A stretch of 64,000 bases of DNA. Source: JBBIPA01 sp963775935. GTDB lineage: Bacteria; Chloroflexota; Dehalococcoidia; GIF9; UBA5629. The notes under the pieces were generated by a model that had not been told where the DNA came from, made no database searches, and saw only the letters and a program-made list of their open reading frames with translations. Made by a program: the position numbers and the translations under genes. The stretch lies in assembly GCA_963775935.1 (NCBI GenBank), contig CAVZKR010000004.1, forward strand, positions 124,001 to 188,000. The letters are read 5' to 3'. Positions 25,533 through 34,670 of the stretch are shown here, in pieces (position 1 is the stretch's first letter; every line of letters starts with the position of its first letter).

Positions 25533-26381
25533 ATGGATACGACGGAGAGACTGGTTGAAGCATATTGTAGATATATTAAGCATTGGTTTACCATACCCAA
25601 TATTAGAGTTAAAAACAATGATATTGATTTGATTGCTGTCGACAAAGATGGGAAGAAGGCACACATTGAAATAGGTGTGTCGATATCTGGCAGTTTTTTG
25701 AAGTTAAAAGATATTGAAGACAATAGTGGTGATGCGAAGAATCAAGTAAACCAATCTACAGCAAGAACTACACTTGGTTATTTTATAAACAAGAGATTTG
25801 GCTCACCTGAAGTTACCGAGGAGTTGTGTAATGTATACGGTTTCGATGCAAATTCGTACAGAAAGATAATCGTGGTATGGAGCGCAGAAGAAATGGCCAT
25901 TGAGACAGCAAAAGAACATGGAATAGATGTCTGGTTGTTACCTGAATTGATCCAAGAAATTGAGAGCCACTTTAGAGAAGAAAGTGGGTATTATCGTGAT
26001 GATACAATAAGAACACTCCATTTAGCAGCTAAAACAGCAAGCCTTCAAAAACGGCAAGAAGTTAAACAAGACGCAAAAATTTCAAAATTGCCCAGCAAAC
26101 CCAGAGGAGTACCCATAGAAGCTTGGCAAATTTTAATATCAAATATACCCAAAAACGTTCAAGATAAAACATATAGGATCAGCGAAATTAGTGCAGTTCT
26201 TAACTATAATTTGGAAAGTGAAAAATCGCCTATAGAACACAATGCGTATTGGCAAGGTAAGCATCCACATTCAGACCTTTGGCGGAAAGCTGGATGGAAA
26301 GCCAAACCAATACGTGATAAAAATTCAGGAAAAATAGTTGCCGTTAAATTTATTAATCTAGCACAGGGGAAATTCATTTAA
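25533..26381 (+). CDS. PD-(D/E)XK-like protein with C-terminal DNA-binding-like domain
   Basis: 282 aa with TGAGGAGG upstream. Residues 27-52 (VKNNDIDLIAVDKDGKKAHI, then EIGVS) resemble the D-x(n)-E-x-K core of restriction-like nucleases: Asp30/Asp32 and Glu47, but the final Lys is replaced. Residues 55-150 hold a second alpha/beta segment (IIVVWSAEEM). The C-terminus (HNAYWQGKHPHSDLWRKAGW) resembles small domains seen next to HNH and restriction-like proteins. It could be an orphan restriction or defence factor. The assignment is from motif reading only. Confidence 0.55.
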   Translation: MDTTERLVEAYCRYIKHWFTIPNIRVKNNDIDLIAVDKDGKKAHIEIGVSISGSFLKLKDIEDNSGDAKNQVNQSTARTTLGYFINKRFGSPEVTEELCNVYGFDANSYRKIIVVWSAEEMAIETAKEHGIDVWLLPELIQEIESHFREESGYYRDDTIRTLHLAAKTASLQKRQEVKQDAKISKLPSKPRGVPIEAWQILISNIPKNVQDKTYRISEISAVLNYNLESEKSPIEHNAYWQGKHPHSDLWRKAGWKAKPIRDKNSGKIVAVKFINLAQGKFI

Positions 26382-26429
26382 TCTCGGCTGAAAAATTCAA
26401 AATGTAGCGATTTGTAGTTGTCACGTTAC

Positions 26430-26595
26430 GAGAGGGGAAATCTCCATACACCTCTTCATTTTCATAGATTTGAGCGTACTGTTATTTATATGCACGAATT
26501 CTCGCATTTGGTGAACAATTAGGCTTATATAGATAGCCTGTACTTCAGCAAATTAGACTCTGAAAGTGATACAATGTGTGGGGGCAGGTCAATGA
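26430..26595. repeat. Dispersed A element (A7), full form
   Basis: Blocks GGGGAAATCTCC, TTGAGCGTACTG, TTCTCGCATTTGGTGAACAA, TTAGGCTTATATAG, CTTCAGCAAATTAGACTCTG and AAAGTGATACAATGTG with GGGGGCAGGTCA. The last part matches A4. The stretch to 26729 holds no convincing gene. Confidence 0.75.
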
Positions 26596-26729
26596 AGCAA
26601 ACACAAAGCGGATTCGCGTTCTGAAGCGGTTCTTTTGGAAGAAGCATAAACGAACGGGCGTGTTGAGCAGAGATTTTATACTTAACCTTACATTATTTTT
26701 TTCGTTCTATTATTTACAGAGATAAGGAA

Positions 26730-27179
26730 ATGACTGTGGATAATAATAAAGACAAGAGAATAAGGCTTCATACAATTCTTGCCGTTCTGTTGGGGTTCTC
26801 TCTGCTGTTCATGCTAGGATGCTCCGCTGAGTCAAGCCCAAAGGCCGCCATGGAAATAACCGGCACAGTTACAAATTACCAAAATAATGCTCCAGCAAAA
26901 GGCATAGAGGTTAAGCTATATACTTACCATGCCAACCCGGTTTTGGAATACTTGCCTCCTACTGGTCACATAATAGGTACTGACATCACCAATGAGGAAG
27001 GCAGGTTTAAGCATAAGGTCGGTTCTGAACTGCTCGTAAAATTGGAAAAGCAGGGCTACAATAAAGTAGTTGTATTTGTAGCTCCAGGCATCTCAGGTTT
27101 TAAGGTGATCGATTTGGCCGATAGAGCAGTAGAGGTTAACTTGGTCATAGGGGCTCCGGCACCGGCCGGTATGAAATGA
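26730..27179 (+). CDS. Lipoprotein with carboxypeptidase-regulatory-like domain
   Basis: 149 aa; ATG 26730 after GATAAGGAA. A lipoprotein signal ends in LFMLGC (Cys31). A single transthyretin/CarboxypepD_reg-like beta-sandwich follows (ITGTVTNYQNNAPAKGIEVK, then TNEEGRFKHKV). It is probably a surface-exposed binding module. No catalytic residues. Confidence 0.8.
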   Translation: MTVDNNKDKRIRLHTILAVLLGFSLLFMLGCSAESSPKAAMEITGTVTNYQNNAPAKGIEVKLYTYHANPVLEYLPPTGHIIGTDITNEEGRFKHKVGSELLVKLEKQGYNKVVVFVAPGISGFKVIDLADRAVEVNLVIGAPAPAGMK

Positions 27180-27230
27180 ACCACTGGGAGGGTCTCAGAT
27201 TATTGCTGGCATGGTATTAGTTGGATTATT

Positions 27231-27270
27231 TTAAAGCCTATCTACTGGACTGGCCATCACATGCTCTCTC
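27231..27270 (-). pseudogene. Tyrosine recombinase 3'-end remnant (B9)
   Basis: The minus strand reads HVMASPVDRL and a stop at 27231-27233. Only about 11 codons are left, but they are identical in pattern to the ends of B1, B10 and B11. Confidence 0.6.
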
Positions 27271-27301
27271 TATGCCATATCTATGTTATATGCCTACCCA
27301 A

Positions 27302-28063
27302 TTATTTTTCAGCGACAACTAGCATTTCAAAATCTTCACTAGTTAGCTTATCGTTTCTGGAAAAAGCACCGAGTTTAGCACCAAAGACTTCAATTTTTGT
27401 ATATGCCAACGTTTTCAACAGCCATGAAATCTCACTTGGCACATAGTATCTTTCATTGCATTCTAGCTTCTTTTTATTTCCATTATCGTCTTCTATTTCT
27501 GTTATGCAGTGGTCACGAAATGTCATTAAATCAAATGTGTTACTCCTATAAGTAGCATTGCCTTCGCCCGAGGCAGGTGTATGAAATTCTTCAAGAGAAT
27601 GATGTAGAGTAAAGAGTCCGTTAAGTGTTGTGAAAATAAACTTCCCATGCTCTTTAAGTGATATCGTTGCATTCTTGAGTATCTCATAATTCATTTCATC
27701 TGTTTCCATTAAGGGAAAGGCACCTTCGCATAGCATTATTACAAGGTCATACTCATTTCTAAATGGTAAATTTCTTGCATCATATTTTAAGAAGTCAATT
27801 TTGAGATCCTGTCTATCTGCTTTCTCTCTCGCTTTCGCTAGAAGCGAATCTGACAAATCGATCCCCGTAACACTATAACCTCGTTTTGATAATTCAATTG
27901 AGTGCCTACCTGTCCCACATCCAACATCCAGGATCCTACTTGATTTATTAAAGCCGATCTCATGCTCAATGAAATTACATTCTCCAATTGTTCCTTGGGT
28001 AAAGCTCTCAGCATCATATTTTTGTCCATAATTCTCAAATAACGTTTCATACCACTGTTTCAT
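27302..28063 (-). CDS. Class I SAM-dependent methyltransferase
   Basis: The start at ATG 28063 (MKQWYETLFENYG) is chosen because GGAGGT lies 3-8 nt upstream; a longer frame starts at 28075 inside that site. 253 aa. Motif I is ILDVGCGTGRHSIEL, motif II is VTGIDLSDSL, and LPFRNEYDLVIML is motif IV. The fold is that of small-molecule methyltransferases; the substrate is unknown. Confidence 0.88.
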   Translation of the reverse strand: MKQWYETLFENYGQKYDAESFTQGTIGECNFIEHEIGFNKSSRILDVGCGTGRHSIELSKRGYSVTGIDLSDSLLAKAREKADRQDLKIDFLKYDARNLPFRNEYDLVIMLCEGAFPLMETDEMNYEILKNATISLKEHGKFIFTTLNGLFTLHHSLEEFHTPASGEGNATYRSNTFDLMTFRDHCITEIEDDNGNKKKLECNERYYVPSEISWLLKTLAYTKIEVFGAKLGAFSRNDKLTSEDFEMLVVAEK

Positions 28064-28157
28064 TTCTACCTCCAATATTTATGCATAGATATGCTGCCCC
28101 ACAAAGAATGTTAGCTTACCAAGAGAAAGTGTAGCACCTTTTAATGTTTACCTCTAT

Positions 28158-28337
28158 TTACCTTCCTAACCTATCCACCGGACTAGCCAGTACATGTCTC
28201 CTAAAGACATCATCAAAACCTAACGCCTGCGTATATCTCCTGGTCATTTCCAGTGTAGTATGTCCCAATGCTATCTGTAACTCAAACGGATTAGCTCCAT
28301 TTCTTAAAAAAGTTATAGCAAAACTATGGGATAGTGT
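28158..28337 (-). pseudogene. Tyrosine recombinase 3'-end remnant (B10), longest of subfamily 1
   Basis: About 59 codons on the minus strand: HSFAITFLRNGANPFELQIA, LGHTTLEMTRRYTQALGFDD, VFRRHVLASPVDRLGR and a stop at 28158-28160. The (R/S)H-SFA helix, the LGHTT motif and the Tyr of RRYTQ are the conserved catalytic parts of the XerC/D family. Upstream it is broken by the CCCCCT-rich repeat at 28340. Confidence 0.9.
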
Positions 28338-28339
28338 TA

Positions 28340-28387
28340 CCTCACCCCCCTGCCCCCTCTCCTTGAAAGGAAAGGGGAGAAAAGAGG
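28340..28387. repeat. CTCACCCCCCTGCCCCCTCTCC-type dispersed palindromic repeat
   Basis: CCCCCTCTCCTT and GGAAAGGGGAG form an imperfect hairpin around GAAA. Related pyrimidine-rich palindromes are common in many bacterial genomes. Here it interrupts recombinase remnant B10. Confidence 0.65.
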
Positions 28388-28433
28388 TTTTCGAAGGAGT
28401 GAAACCCCTTCAAACATCCATTTCTCAGTGTAA

Positions 28434-28667
28434 TTATTTTTGACTTACGGCGGTTAAGAATTCTGTTTCGTCAATCTTCAATTGCTTCAGAATATCTGAG
28501 AGGAGAAAAGGACTTATATCTTTAGATGGATGGACTGGGATAGGTGCCCTGCGACAATCTCTGTGGTGGATAAGTGCATGGCTCCCCTTTTGTCTAACCT
28601 TTATAAAGCCTAAATTTTCAAGTCCTTTGATTACTTCTCTCGCTTTTAAGCTGGGGAGCTTTGTCAT
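28434..28667 (-). CDS. hicA: HicA mRNA interferase toxin
   Basis: 77 aa. The dsRBD-like fold of HicA is indicated by LKAREVIKGLENLGF, the catalytic-His motif GSHALIHH and PVHPSKDI. It cleaves mRNA during translation. The start overlaps the hicB stop (ATGA), so the pair is translationally coupled with the antitoxin gene first. Confidence 0.88.
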   Translation of the reverse strand: MTKLPSLKAREVIKGLENLGFIKVRQKGSHALIHHRDCRRAPIPVHPSKDISPFLLSDILKQLKIDETEFLTAVSQK

Positions 28668-28876
28668 ACGGCGATAGTAACCTTTTCAGAATTGCTCTCG
28701 TCTGGTATTTCCTCGCCTCGCTCTTTGCGGTAGTCAATACATAGCTCAAGGACCTCTTTAATATTGGCTACACATTCTTCGTGTGTTTTACCCTGAGCAT
28801 GTGCTTCGGGAATAAGAGGACAACTGGCAATGTAGTAGTTATCCGGCGCTTGCCTAATTACAACCGTATATTGCAT
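28664..28876 (-). CDS. hicB: HicB antitoxin
   Basis: 70 aa with the partial RNase H-like fold of HicB: YTVVIRQAPDNYYIASCPLI, then AHAQGKTHEECVANIKEVLE. There is no C-terminal DNA-binding extension, so this is the short HicB form. It neutralises HicA. Confidence 0.88.
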   Translation of the reverse strand: MQYTVVIRQAPDNYYIASCPLIPEAHAQGKTHEECVANIKEVLELCIDYRKERGEEIPDESNSEKVTIAV

Positions 28877-29150
28877 GTTTATACCTCTGCCTGATTATAC
28901 CACACTCACTGAACAATTGTGGGATGTCTGCAATTCGGCGTCCTTCAATCAAACGGTGTAATGGGATATTAATGGCGCATGAACATTTTGACGAATAGGA
29001 CATACCCAGATAAGGTATTACGCTTACTATCGATTTTGGTGGAGCTAAGGCATCAATAGGTAGAGCTTTTAAGTTTGTGCTTAGACTAAAGTATTCAGTT
29101 AATCGAAGGTAATCTTGAATACGATATGCTCAAAGAGGTAACATACTGAT

Positions 29151-30180
29151 GTGAGTAGCAATATAGAAAAAAGCTCAATAGATTGGTTACTGGAGCCGAG
29201 ATGACATTGGCGTGAGATATCTTGCTTTACGTGACCTGGTCGATGCTGATGCAAAGGAATTAGCGGCAGCCAAGAAGAAGGCACACGCCGAAGGCCAGAT
29301 TGCACAAGTTCTGGCAAATATGGAGAAAGAAGGGTACTGGGAAAAACCAGGAGCAGGATACTAATCCTAAATATACTGGAACGGTATGGTCAGTTATCTT
29401 GTTAGCCCAGCTTGGGGCTGCCCTCGAAATGGACAAACGAATAGCGACTGCCTGCTCTTATGTAATGGAGCATGCACTGACTAGAAGACGGGCAATTTAC
29501 AGTGAACGGACTTCCTTCGGGTACGATAGACTGTTTGCAAGGAAATCTTTGTGCCTCTCTACTGGATTTGGGATGTGAAGAGCTCTCGCTTGGATAAGGC
29601 ATTTGAGTGGATGGCAAGGAGCGTCACCGGTGAAGGTATTGCGCCAATGACAGATAAAGAGGCTCCGGTGCGCTACTATGCCGGGAAATGCGGCCCAAAC
29701 TTCGCCTGCGGTGCGAATAATAAACTGCCCTGTGCTTGGGGGGCAGTAAAAGTAATGCTCGCTTTCAGCAAACTGCCAAAAGAAAAAAGGACGCCTTTGA
29801 TCCACAAAGCCATTCACACAGGAGTGGATTTTCTCTTCAGCACAGACCCGGCCGAGGCGGATTATCCCTGCGGCTATAGCAATAAACCCAGTGGAAATTG
29901 GTGGAAGTTCGGTTTTCCGGTCTTCTATGTGACGGACTTGTTGCAGGTTGTTGAGGCTCTGGTCGGGTTAGGTTATGGCAATGACCCACGGTTGGCAAAA
30001 GCTATGAAGATAATCAGTGAGAAACAAGATGCCCAGGGGCGTTGGCTGTTAGAATATGACTATACAGGTAAAACATGGGTTAATTTTGGCGTTAAGAAGC
30101 AACCGAATAAATGGGTAACGTTGCAGAGCATTACGCGTACTGAAATCCTCAGGATACTAAATGAGCTGAGGCATCAATAA
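29151..30180 (+). pseudogene. Prenyltransferase/squalene-cyclase-like alpha-toroid protein, multiply frameshifted
   Basis: A GTG start at 29151 with AGAGGTAAC upstream gives SSNIEKSSIDWLLEP. The frame then breaks three or more times: at about 29200 (to DDIGVRYLALRDLVDADAKE), about 29355 (to YTGTVWSVILLAQLG), about 29480 (to VNGLPSGTIDCLQGN) and about 29580 (to SRLDKAFEWMARSVTGEGIA). The last part is intact to 30180 (CGANNKLPCAWGAVKVMLAF and onward). The repeating helical pattern and Trp-rich motifs fit alpha/alpha-toroid prenyltransferase or squalene-oxidase repeat proteins. The gene is dead unless the sequence carries several errors. Confidence 0.75.
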
Positions 30181-30226
30181 TTGGGTCCTACCTATTGATA
30201 AACTAGGTCATTCTTTCTGAATCTAA

Positions 30227-30267
30227 GTGGAGCTGATGGGATTAGAACCCACTACCTCCTGAATACA
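30227..30267 (-). repeat. Duplicated 3' end of tRNA-Ala (island att site)
   Basis: About 41 bp (GTGGAGCTGATGGGATT, one mismatch, GAACCCACTACCTCCTGAAT, one mismatch, CAA) repeat the T-arm, acceptor and part of the anticodon arm of the intact tRNA-Ala at 35895-35970 in the same orientation. Such partial tRNA copies are left when an element integrates at the 3' end of a tRNA gene. Confidence 0.85.
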
Positions 30268-30372
30268 ATAGGAGCAGTTTTTACTAATACGAGTAATTGT
30301 ACCTTCTGAACCTTAATCAAACCTATCGTCTTGTAGTTGATATACGATTAACATATACTTGGTACTTAATCA

Positions 30373-31572
30373 TTATTTAGGGCCAAAGCAATAAATGTAA
30401 CCATCACAAAGTTCGACAAATATCTTACCATTCGAGACTGTGGGGGAGTAACCGGTGACAAGAGAATCGTGCCTGGAAGTCACCTCGTAGTTCCAGACAA
30501 GCGTACCATCTTCAGTATTTAAGCAGTATAGAGAATCGTCTTTCGAGATAAAAACGACACGGTCGCCAACAATCGCTGGAGAAGACCTTATCCAAGCTCT
30601 TGCTTTATACCTCCAGATGAGACTACCATTCTCCACATTGAAGCAGTACAAATAGCTGTCCTCACATCCGACAAATATCTTACCTTTCGAGACTCCGGGA
30701 TAGCGAAAATCGTCTTCTATTTTGTTTTTCCATAACATACTGCCATTTGCTGCGTTTAGACAATAAATGTGGTGGTCAGAAGAGCTAACAAAGACTTTTC
30801 CATCGGAAATTACGGGGGAATATACCCAGCCTCCAGTTTCATAGACCCAAATTTGATCAGATTCATCAGCATTCAAACAATAAATATAATGATCTCTACC
30901 GATATAAAGTTTTCCTTCGGAAATTGCAGGAAGAGAATGGAATGTTTGGCTTCTGTCCGGAATCGACCAAATGACCTCCCCTCTCTCAGCGCCTAGACAA
31001 TAGAGATGTCCATCATAAGAGCCGAAAAATATTTTGCTATTAAAAACAACTGGTGAGGAATGTATTTGGCTATTGGTTTTATACTTCCAGACCAAGCCGC
31101 CGTCTTCGGCTCTCAAACAATAAATATAGCCATCATGTGAACCAGTAAACACCTTGCTGTCGAAAACTGCTGGTGAGCCATTACCCTGTTGTGTCTCGTA
31201 TTTCCAGATAAGTCTACCATCTTCGGCACCTAAGCAGTAAATGTACCCGTCAAAGGAACCGACGAAGACTTTTCCTTTATAAACTGCAGGAGAGGAAAAG
31301 ATATATCCCCAATACACATTTGGTTTATATTTCCAGATTAGGCCTAAATCGTCAGAGAGTTTGCCATTCACAGTGCGTGTATTTTCTGGGTTGCTGCCGA
31401 ACATAGGCCAATCGCCTGTTACGGATTGGACTATTGACTTTGGTGTAGAAATATCGGTCTGCAATGAAGCCAAGTCGGAAAGGCCGCGACTCAGGATACT
31501 TGAGTCTACCTTCTGTATTTCAAATTTCTTTGAAGGTATTAACTTATCTTGCTTTTCTCTGGTATCTGCCAT
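30373..31572 (-). CDS. PQQ-like beta-propeller protein (eight blades)
   Basis: 399 aa. After an N-terminal, probably disordered stretch (1-55), eight repeats of the DGYIYCLxAEDGxLxWKY type make one beta-propeller. It lacks a signal peptide, so it may be cytoplasmic, unlike typical PQQ dehydrogenases or BamB. It starts 12 nt after the stop of the J-domain gene on the same strand, so the two are probably co-translated and may form a complex. PQQ binding itself is not implied. Conserved Cys in each blade (YCL) is notable. Confidence 0.82.
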   Translation of the reverse strand: MADTREKQDKLIPSKKFEIQKVDSSILSRGLSDLASLQTDISTPKSIVQSVTGDWPMFGSNPENTRTVNGKLSDDLGLIWKYKPNVYWGYIFSSPAVYKGKVFVGSFDGYIYCLGAEDGRLIWKYETQQGNGSPAVFDSKVFTGSHDGYIYCLRAEDGGLVWKYKTNSQIHSSPVVFNSKIFFGSYDGHLYCLGAERGEVIWSIPDRSQTFHSLPAISEGKLYIGRDHYIYCLNADESDQIWVYETGGWVYSPVISDGKVFVSSSDHHIYCLNAANGSMLWKNKIEDDFRYPGVSKGKIFVGCEDSYLYCFNVENGSLIWRYKARAWIRSSPAIVGDRVVFISKDDSLYCLNTEDGTLVWNYEVTSRHDSLVTGYSPTVSNGKIFVELCDGYIYCFGPK

Positions 31573-31584
31573 TGACTTAATCTC

Positions 31585-32358
31585 TTATGATAGGCTCTGT
31601 AATTTAGCTTCCGCTAACCTTATATTTTCATCGAGTTTTTTAGCTAGTTCAGCGAGCAAATCTATGCCTTTTGCCGTAGCTTGTTGCACTTTCGTAAATA
31701 ACTGGTAAATATCTGAGCTTTTTACCGTTTCCATCTCTTCGTCGATTGCTTCCAATCTATCTTTGATTTGGGCTATGCTCCGTATCGTTCTTACCAAGTC
31801 AGCCACAACACCTTCACCAGTAATAGATTCAGGGCTGGATTTCCACTCCTTAAGGATTTGTTTTATTTTTTCAACATTACCACAGGCATATGCCGAATTT
31901 AATTCAGCCATAAGTTTCGTCCGCCGTTTTACTTCCTTTTCATCAGTTGCCTTATCAGGGTGAATTTCCTTGGCGACCTTACGATATAAAGCTTTTATTT
32001 CTTCTGAAGGCTCTTTTCCTACCTCAAATCCCTCGTCTTTTCCTTGCCAAAAACTATATTCTTCTGCTGATTTGCTCGCTGCTTCATATGCCTTTTCCTT
32101 CTCTTTCTGAGCATTAGCATCATGCGGCTTCCTCTTTGCTAGCTTTTCAGTAATTTTAGCATTTAATTGATCCAGCTTAACATACCGGCTACCGACCTCA
32201 CTGTAGTATTTGTGTTCAAAGTTAAGTATGGAAGTTTGTAAATTGGCAAGTTCAAGCTCTCTATCAGCTACAGTCTCTAATAATTTCTCGAGTTCAGTAC
32301 CCTTAGTTTCCAGTTCCTCTTCTTCAGGTGTCTTAATTTCTTTTTTTAATTTACCCAC
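31585..32358 (-). CDS. J-domain protein with long coiled coils
   Basis: 257 aa. A coiled coil at about 10-100 (EEEELETKGTELEKLLETVA) is followed by a J domain at about 118-165 with the HPD motif at 133-135 (LYRKVAKEIHPDKATDEKEV) and a second coiled coil at 185-255. The J domain should stimulate a DnaK ATPase. There are no Gly/Phe or zinc-finger regions, so it is a type C specialised co-chaperone that may deliver the neighbouring propeller protein. Upstream gene of the pair. Confidence 0.85.
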   Translation of the reverse strand: MGKLKKEIKTPEEEELETKGTELEKLLETVADRELELANLQTSILNFEHKYYSEVGSRYVKLDQLNAKITEKLAKRKPHDANAQKEKEKAYEAASKSAEEYSFWQGKDEGFEVGKEPSEEIKALYRKVAKEIHPDKATDEKEVKRRTKLMAELNSAYACGNVEKIKQILKEWKSSPESITGEGVVADLVRTIRSIAQIKDRLEAIDEEMETVKSSDIYQLFTKVQQATAKGIDLLAELAKKLDENIRLAEAKLQSLS

Positions 32359-32524
32359 TTAAAACCCCTCTCAGAATTTTAGAATAAAAAGCAGTCCACT
32401 GCAATGGAGACAACTATATTAATTGTGCACCAAAGATGATGCAACATTAAGACCACTATTGGAAAGCTACCCAAATATGAAGGTTGTTGTTATCAAAGAC
32501 CATACTGGCTGTTAGACATACTAA

Positions 32525-33253
32525 TTACAAATCTAATGTAATAATAACTGGATTATGGTCACTATATTTTCTTACCTGCTCATTGTTTATGACTACGCAA
32601 CCCTTTAAACTTCTTGAAATAGTTTTGCTAATGAAAAAATAATCGTTTTGCCAAGGAATTTTACTAACTGAATGCACATGGGTTTGAACAAAATCTTTAC
32701 AAAAAGGTTTAAAGCAGTTGAAAAGTTTAAAATCGTCCAGTCTATCGAAAAATAGTTTATGTGCATTACCTCCCCATTGTTGGTCACATTGAATGCTTGC
32801 GTTTAAATCTCCCCCTAGGACTATTTTTCTTCCTCGAGTGTCCAAAATACCCGTTAAGTCAGAAAAAATCCTGTGCAGATTTGTCATCGTATAACCTTTC
32901 AGGTTACTATCGAAAAGTCCATAGAGAGATATTAAGGTAAGAGTAGTTACCTCGTTAATCATTAAATTCGCTAGAACACACGAACCTTTAAAGTCGGGAT
33001 TGCATACGGGAATAATTTCTTCAGAGATTTCATGTTTTTTGCTATATATACCTGAGCCCCACTTACGAGTTTCGCTAATTTCATGCCATATTACAGTACC
33101 CTTTGTTACTTTAGGTTTTACTCCCTCTTGAAAAAAATAGATGTCTGCGTTAATCTCACCGTCATTTAAATAATAGTTCCAAGCATCATCAAATGTTGCT
33201 TTATATTTTGGTTGTGCACAGGTTATATTCCAAGTGGCAATTTTCAATTTCAT
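32525..33253 (-). CDS. Endonuclease/exonuclease/phosphatase-fold protein
   Basis: The start at ATG 33253 (MKLKIATWN) is preferred to 33331, because the fold normally begins with this strand and AGGGAAAG precedes it. 242 aa. Family landmarks: ATWN at the start, FFQEG (metal Glu), GGDLNA (Asp/Asn pair) and KYSDHNPV (final Asp-His). It is an Mg-dependent phosphodiesterase or nuclease. The substrate is unknown; in an island it may act on DNA. Confidence 0.85.
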   Translation of the reverse strand: MKLKIATWNITCAQPKYKATFDDAWNYYLNDGEINADIYFFQEGVKPKVTKGTVIWHEISETRKWGSGIYSKKHEISEEIIPVCNPDFKGSCVLANLMINEVTTLTLISLYGLFDSNLKGYTMTNLHRIFSDLTGILDTRGRKIVLGGDLNASIQCDQQWGGNAHKLFFDRLDDFKLFNCFKPFCKDFVQTHVHSVSKIPWQNDYFFISKTISRSLKGCVVINNEQVRKYSDHNPVIITLDL

Positions 33254-33566
33254 CTTTCCCTGATCCTTACCGTTCCTTAAGATTAGCACCAAATTATAAT
33301 CTTTGTATAGGCTTGTCAATATTTCCCCCACAGTCTGTTTGAGGATTATAAGATATAGTCATTCCTCACCCGAAAACAGAGTACTATAATCATGTTTAGA
33401 AAGAACAAGGGATTGACCATTCCTTGTTTTGAATAAGTCATTAAACGTATCAGATTAGGGGTTTGGTTCACATAAGAGGAAAGAATTAGTGTTTTATAGC
33501 GGATTTCTTGTGGGGGTTAGAAAACCTGCAGTAACAAGTCGAAAAATATCATCGGGTGTCCATTTA

Positions 33567-34556
33567 TTATGCTTTATTTCTACGCAAGTAAGTCTTTCCC
33601 TTCTTCCCAAAGAATAGTTCATGAATTGAAATGTCGCCTTCTGAAGGAATAGCGCCGTCCGCATATATTATCCATTTAACGTAATCCAGACATGATTGTT
33701 CAACATCTTTTTCCAGAAGGCGCATTTCCAAATGACCAGATTGAGGGTTGAAAATATCACTGACCATCCCTGGAAACAACGGCAATAGCTTATTAGAGTC
33801 ACTATGAAAATATCGAAGATGCTTATATTTAATTGAGTCAACCGTGCTATCTTTATAATTTAGATTAGAATAAATTGACAGTGGCTTCATGTACCTTTCC
33901 GGGAAATAGCAATCTAGACATATTTGTTGAGCAACCTTCTTACCTACATTGACTAAGCCTATATTCAATGTTCCATCAACATGGTCTCTAGATGTAAAAA
34001 ATTGGTTAATGTCAATATCTGTTACACACTTGATATCAATTTTAATAATTGGTTCTTTAATCCTGTTGGCCACGTCGCGGATTTCATAGTCTTCCATAGG
34101 GACTGACTGAAAATTAAAACGTTTATAATATTTCTTGTCGAATGCTTGATGCGGGGCTTCAGCACTCTGCGGGATAAAAACAACATATACTATTTTGTTC
34201 TGAAATGTGTCTCCTAAATCGATACCCTTTATCTTTATCCCTTCAATTCTCCGTTCTATTCGTGAATTAATCACACTTTCTAGCCACTCTCGTGTTATTA
34301 TGTTAGGGTCAATAACTTCTACTTCGATAGGCTTAGGGGGTCTTCCTTCTTCTTTCATACTATACATAATAATTCCGCCCTCTGAATTGGCAAATGATGA
34401 TACATCCTTGCTTATCTCAGCTTTTTTTTGCTCAGTTATTTGTAAGCTATCCGCTGATTTGTAGTCTAAATGAATGCTTTCTTCCACGCCGTTGCTTATT
34501 AAGTGCAATATGTAGTCTTTGTCCCATTTTTTATATTCGTCTTCGATTGAAAACAT
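33567..34556 (-). CDS. AlbA_2 (Schlafen-like) domain protein
   Basis: 329 aa. Residues about 22-160 match AlbA_2: ESIHLDYKSADSLQITEQKK, then ISKDVSSFANSEGGIIMYSM, and YYKRFNFQSVPMEDYEIRDV. This domain occurs in Schlafen-like and ATP-binding transcription-regulator proteins. The C-terminal half (from about 170) is a beta-rich region I cannot assign. Schlafen/AlbA_2 proteins are often found in defence islands; here it lies between the EEP gene and repeat A8. Confidence 0.8.
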   Translation of the reverse strand: MFSIEDEYKKWDKDYILHLISNGVEESIHLDYKSADSLQITEQKKAEISKDVSSFANSEGGIIMYSMKEEGRPPKPIEVEVIDPNIITREWLESVINSRIERRIEGIKIKGIDLGDTFQNKIVYVVFIPQSAEAPHQAFDKKYYKRFNFQSVPMEDYEIRDVANRIKEPIIKIDIKCVTDIDINQFFTSRDHVDGTLNIGLVNVGKKVAQQICLDCYFPERYMKPLSIYSNLNYKDSTVDSIKYKHLRYFHSDSNKLLPLFPGMVSDIFNPQSGHLEMRLLEKDVEQSCLDYVKWIIYADGAIPSEGDISIHELFFGKKGKTYLRRNKA

Positions 34557-34670
34557 AATTGAATGCTCCTTACAATATATTATAATAGTACCTCGTCTCG
34601 TAAGCTACAAAAGTGAGTTTTATAGGGAATTTCTCATGCTGGTTAAAGCGTATGGCGACCGCCAGGGAGG

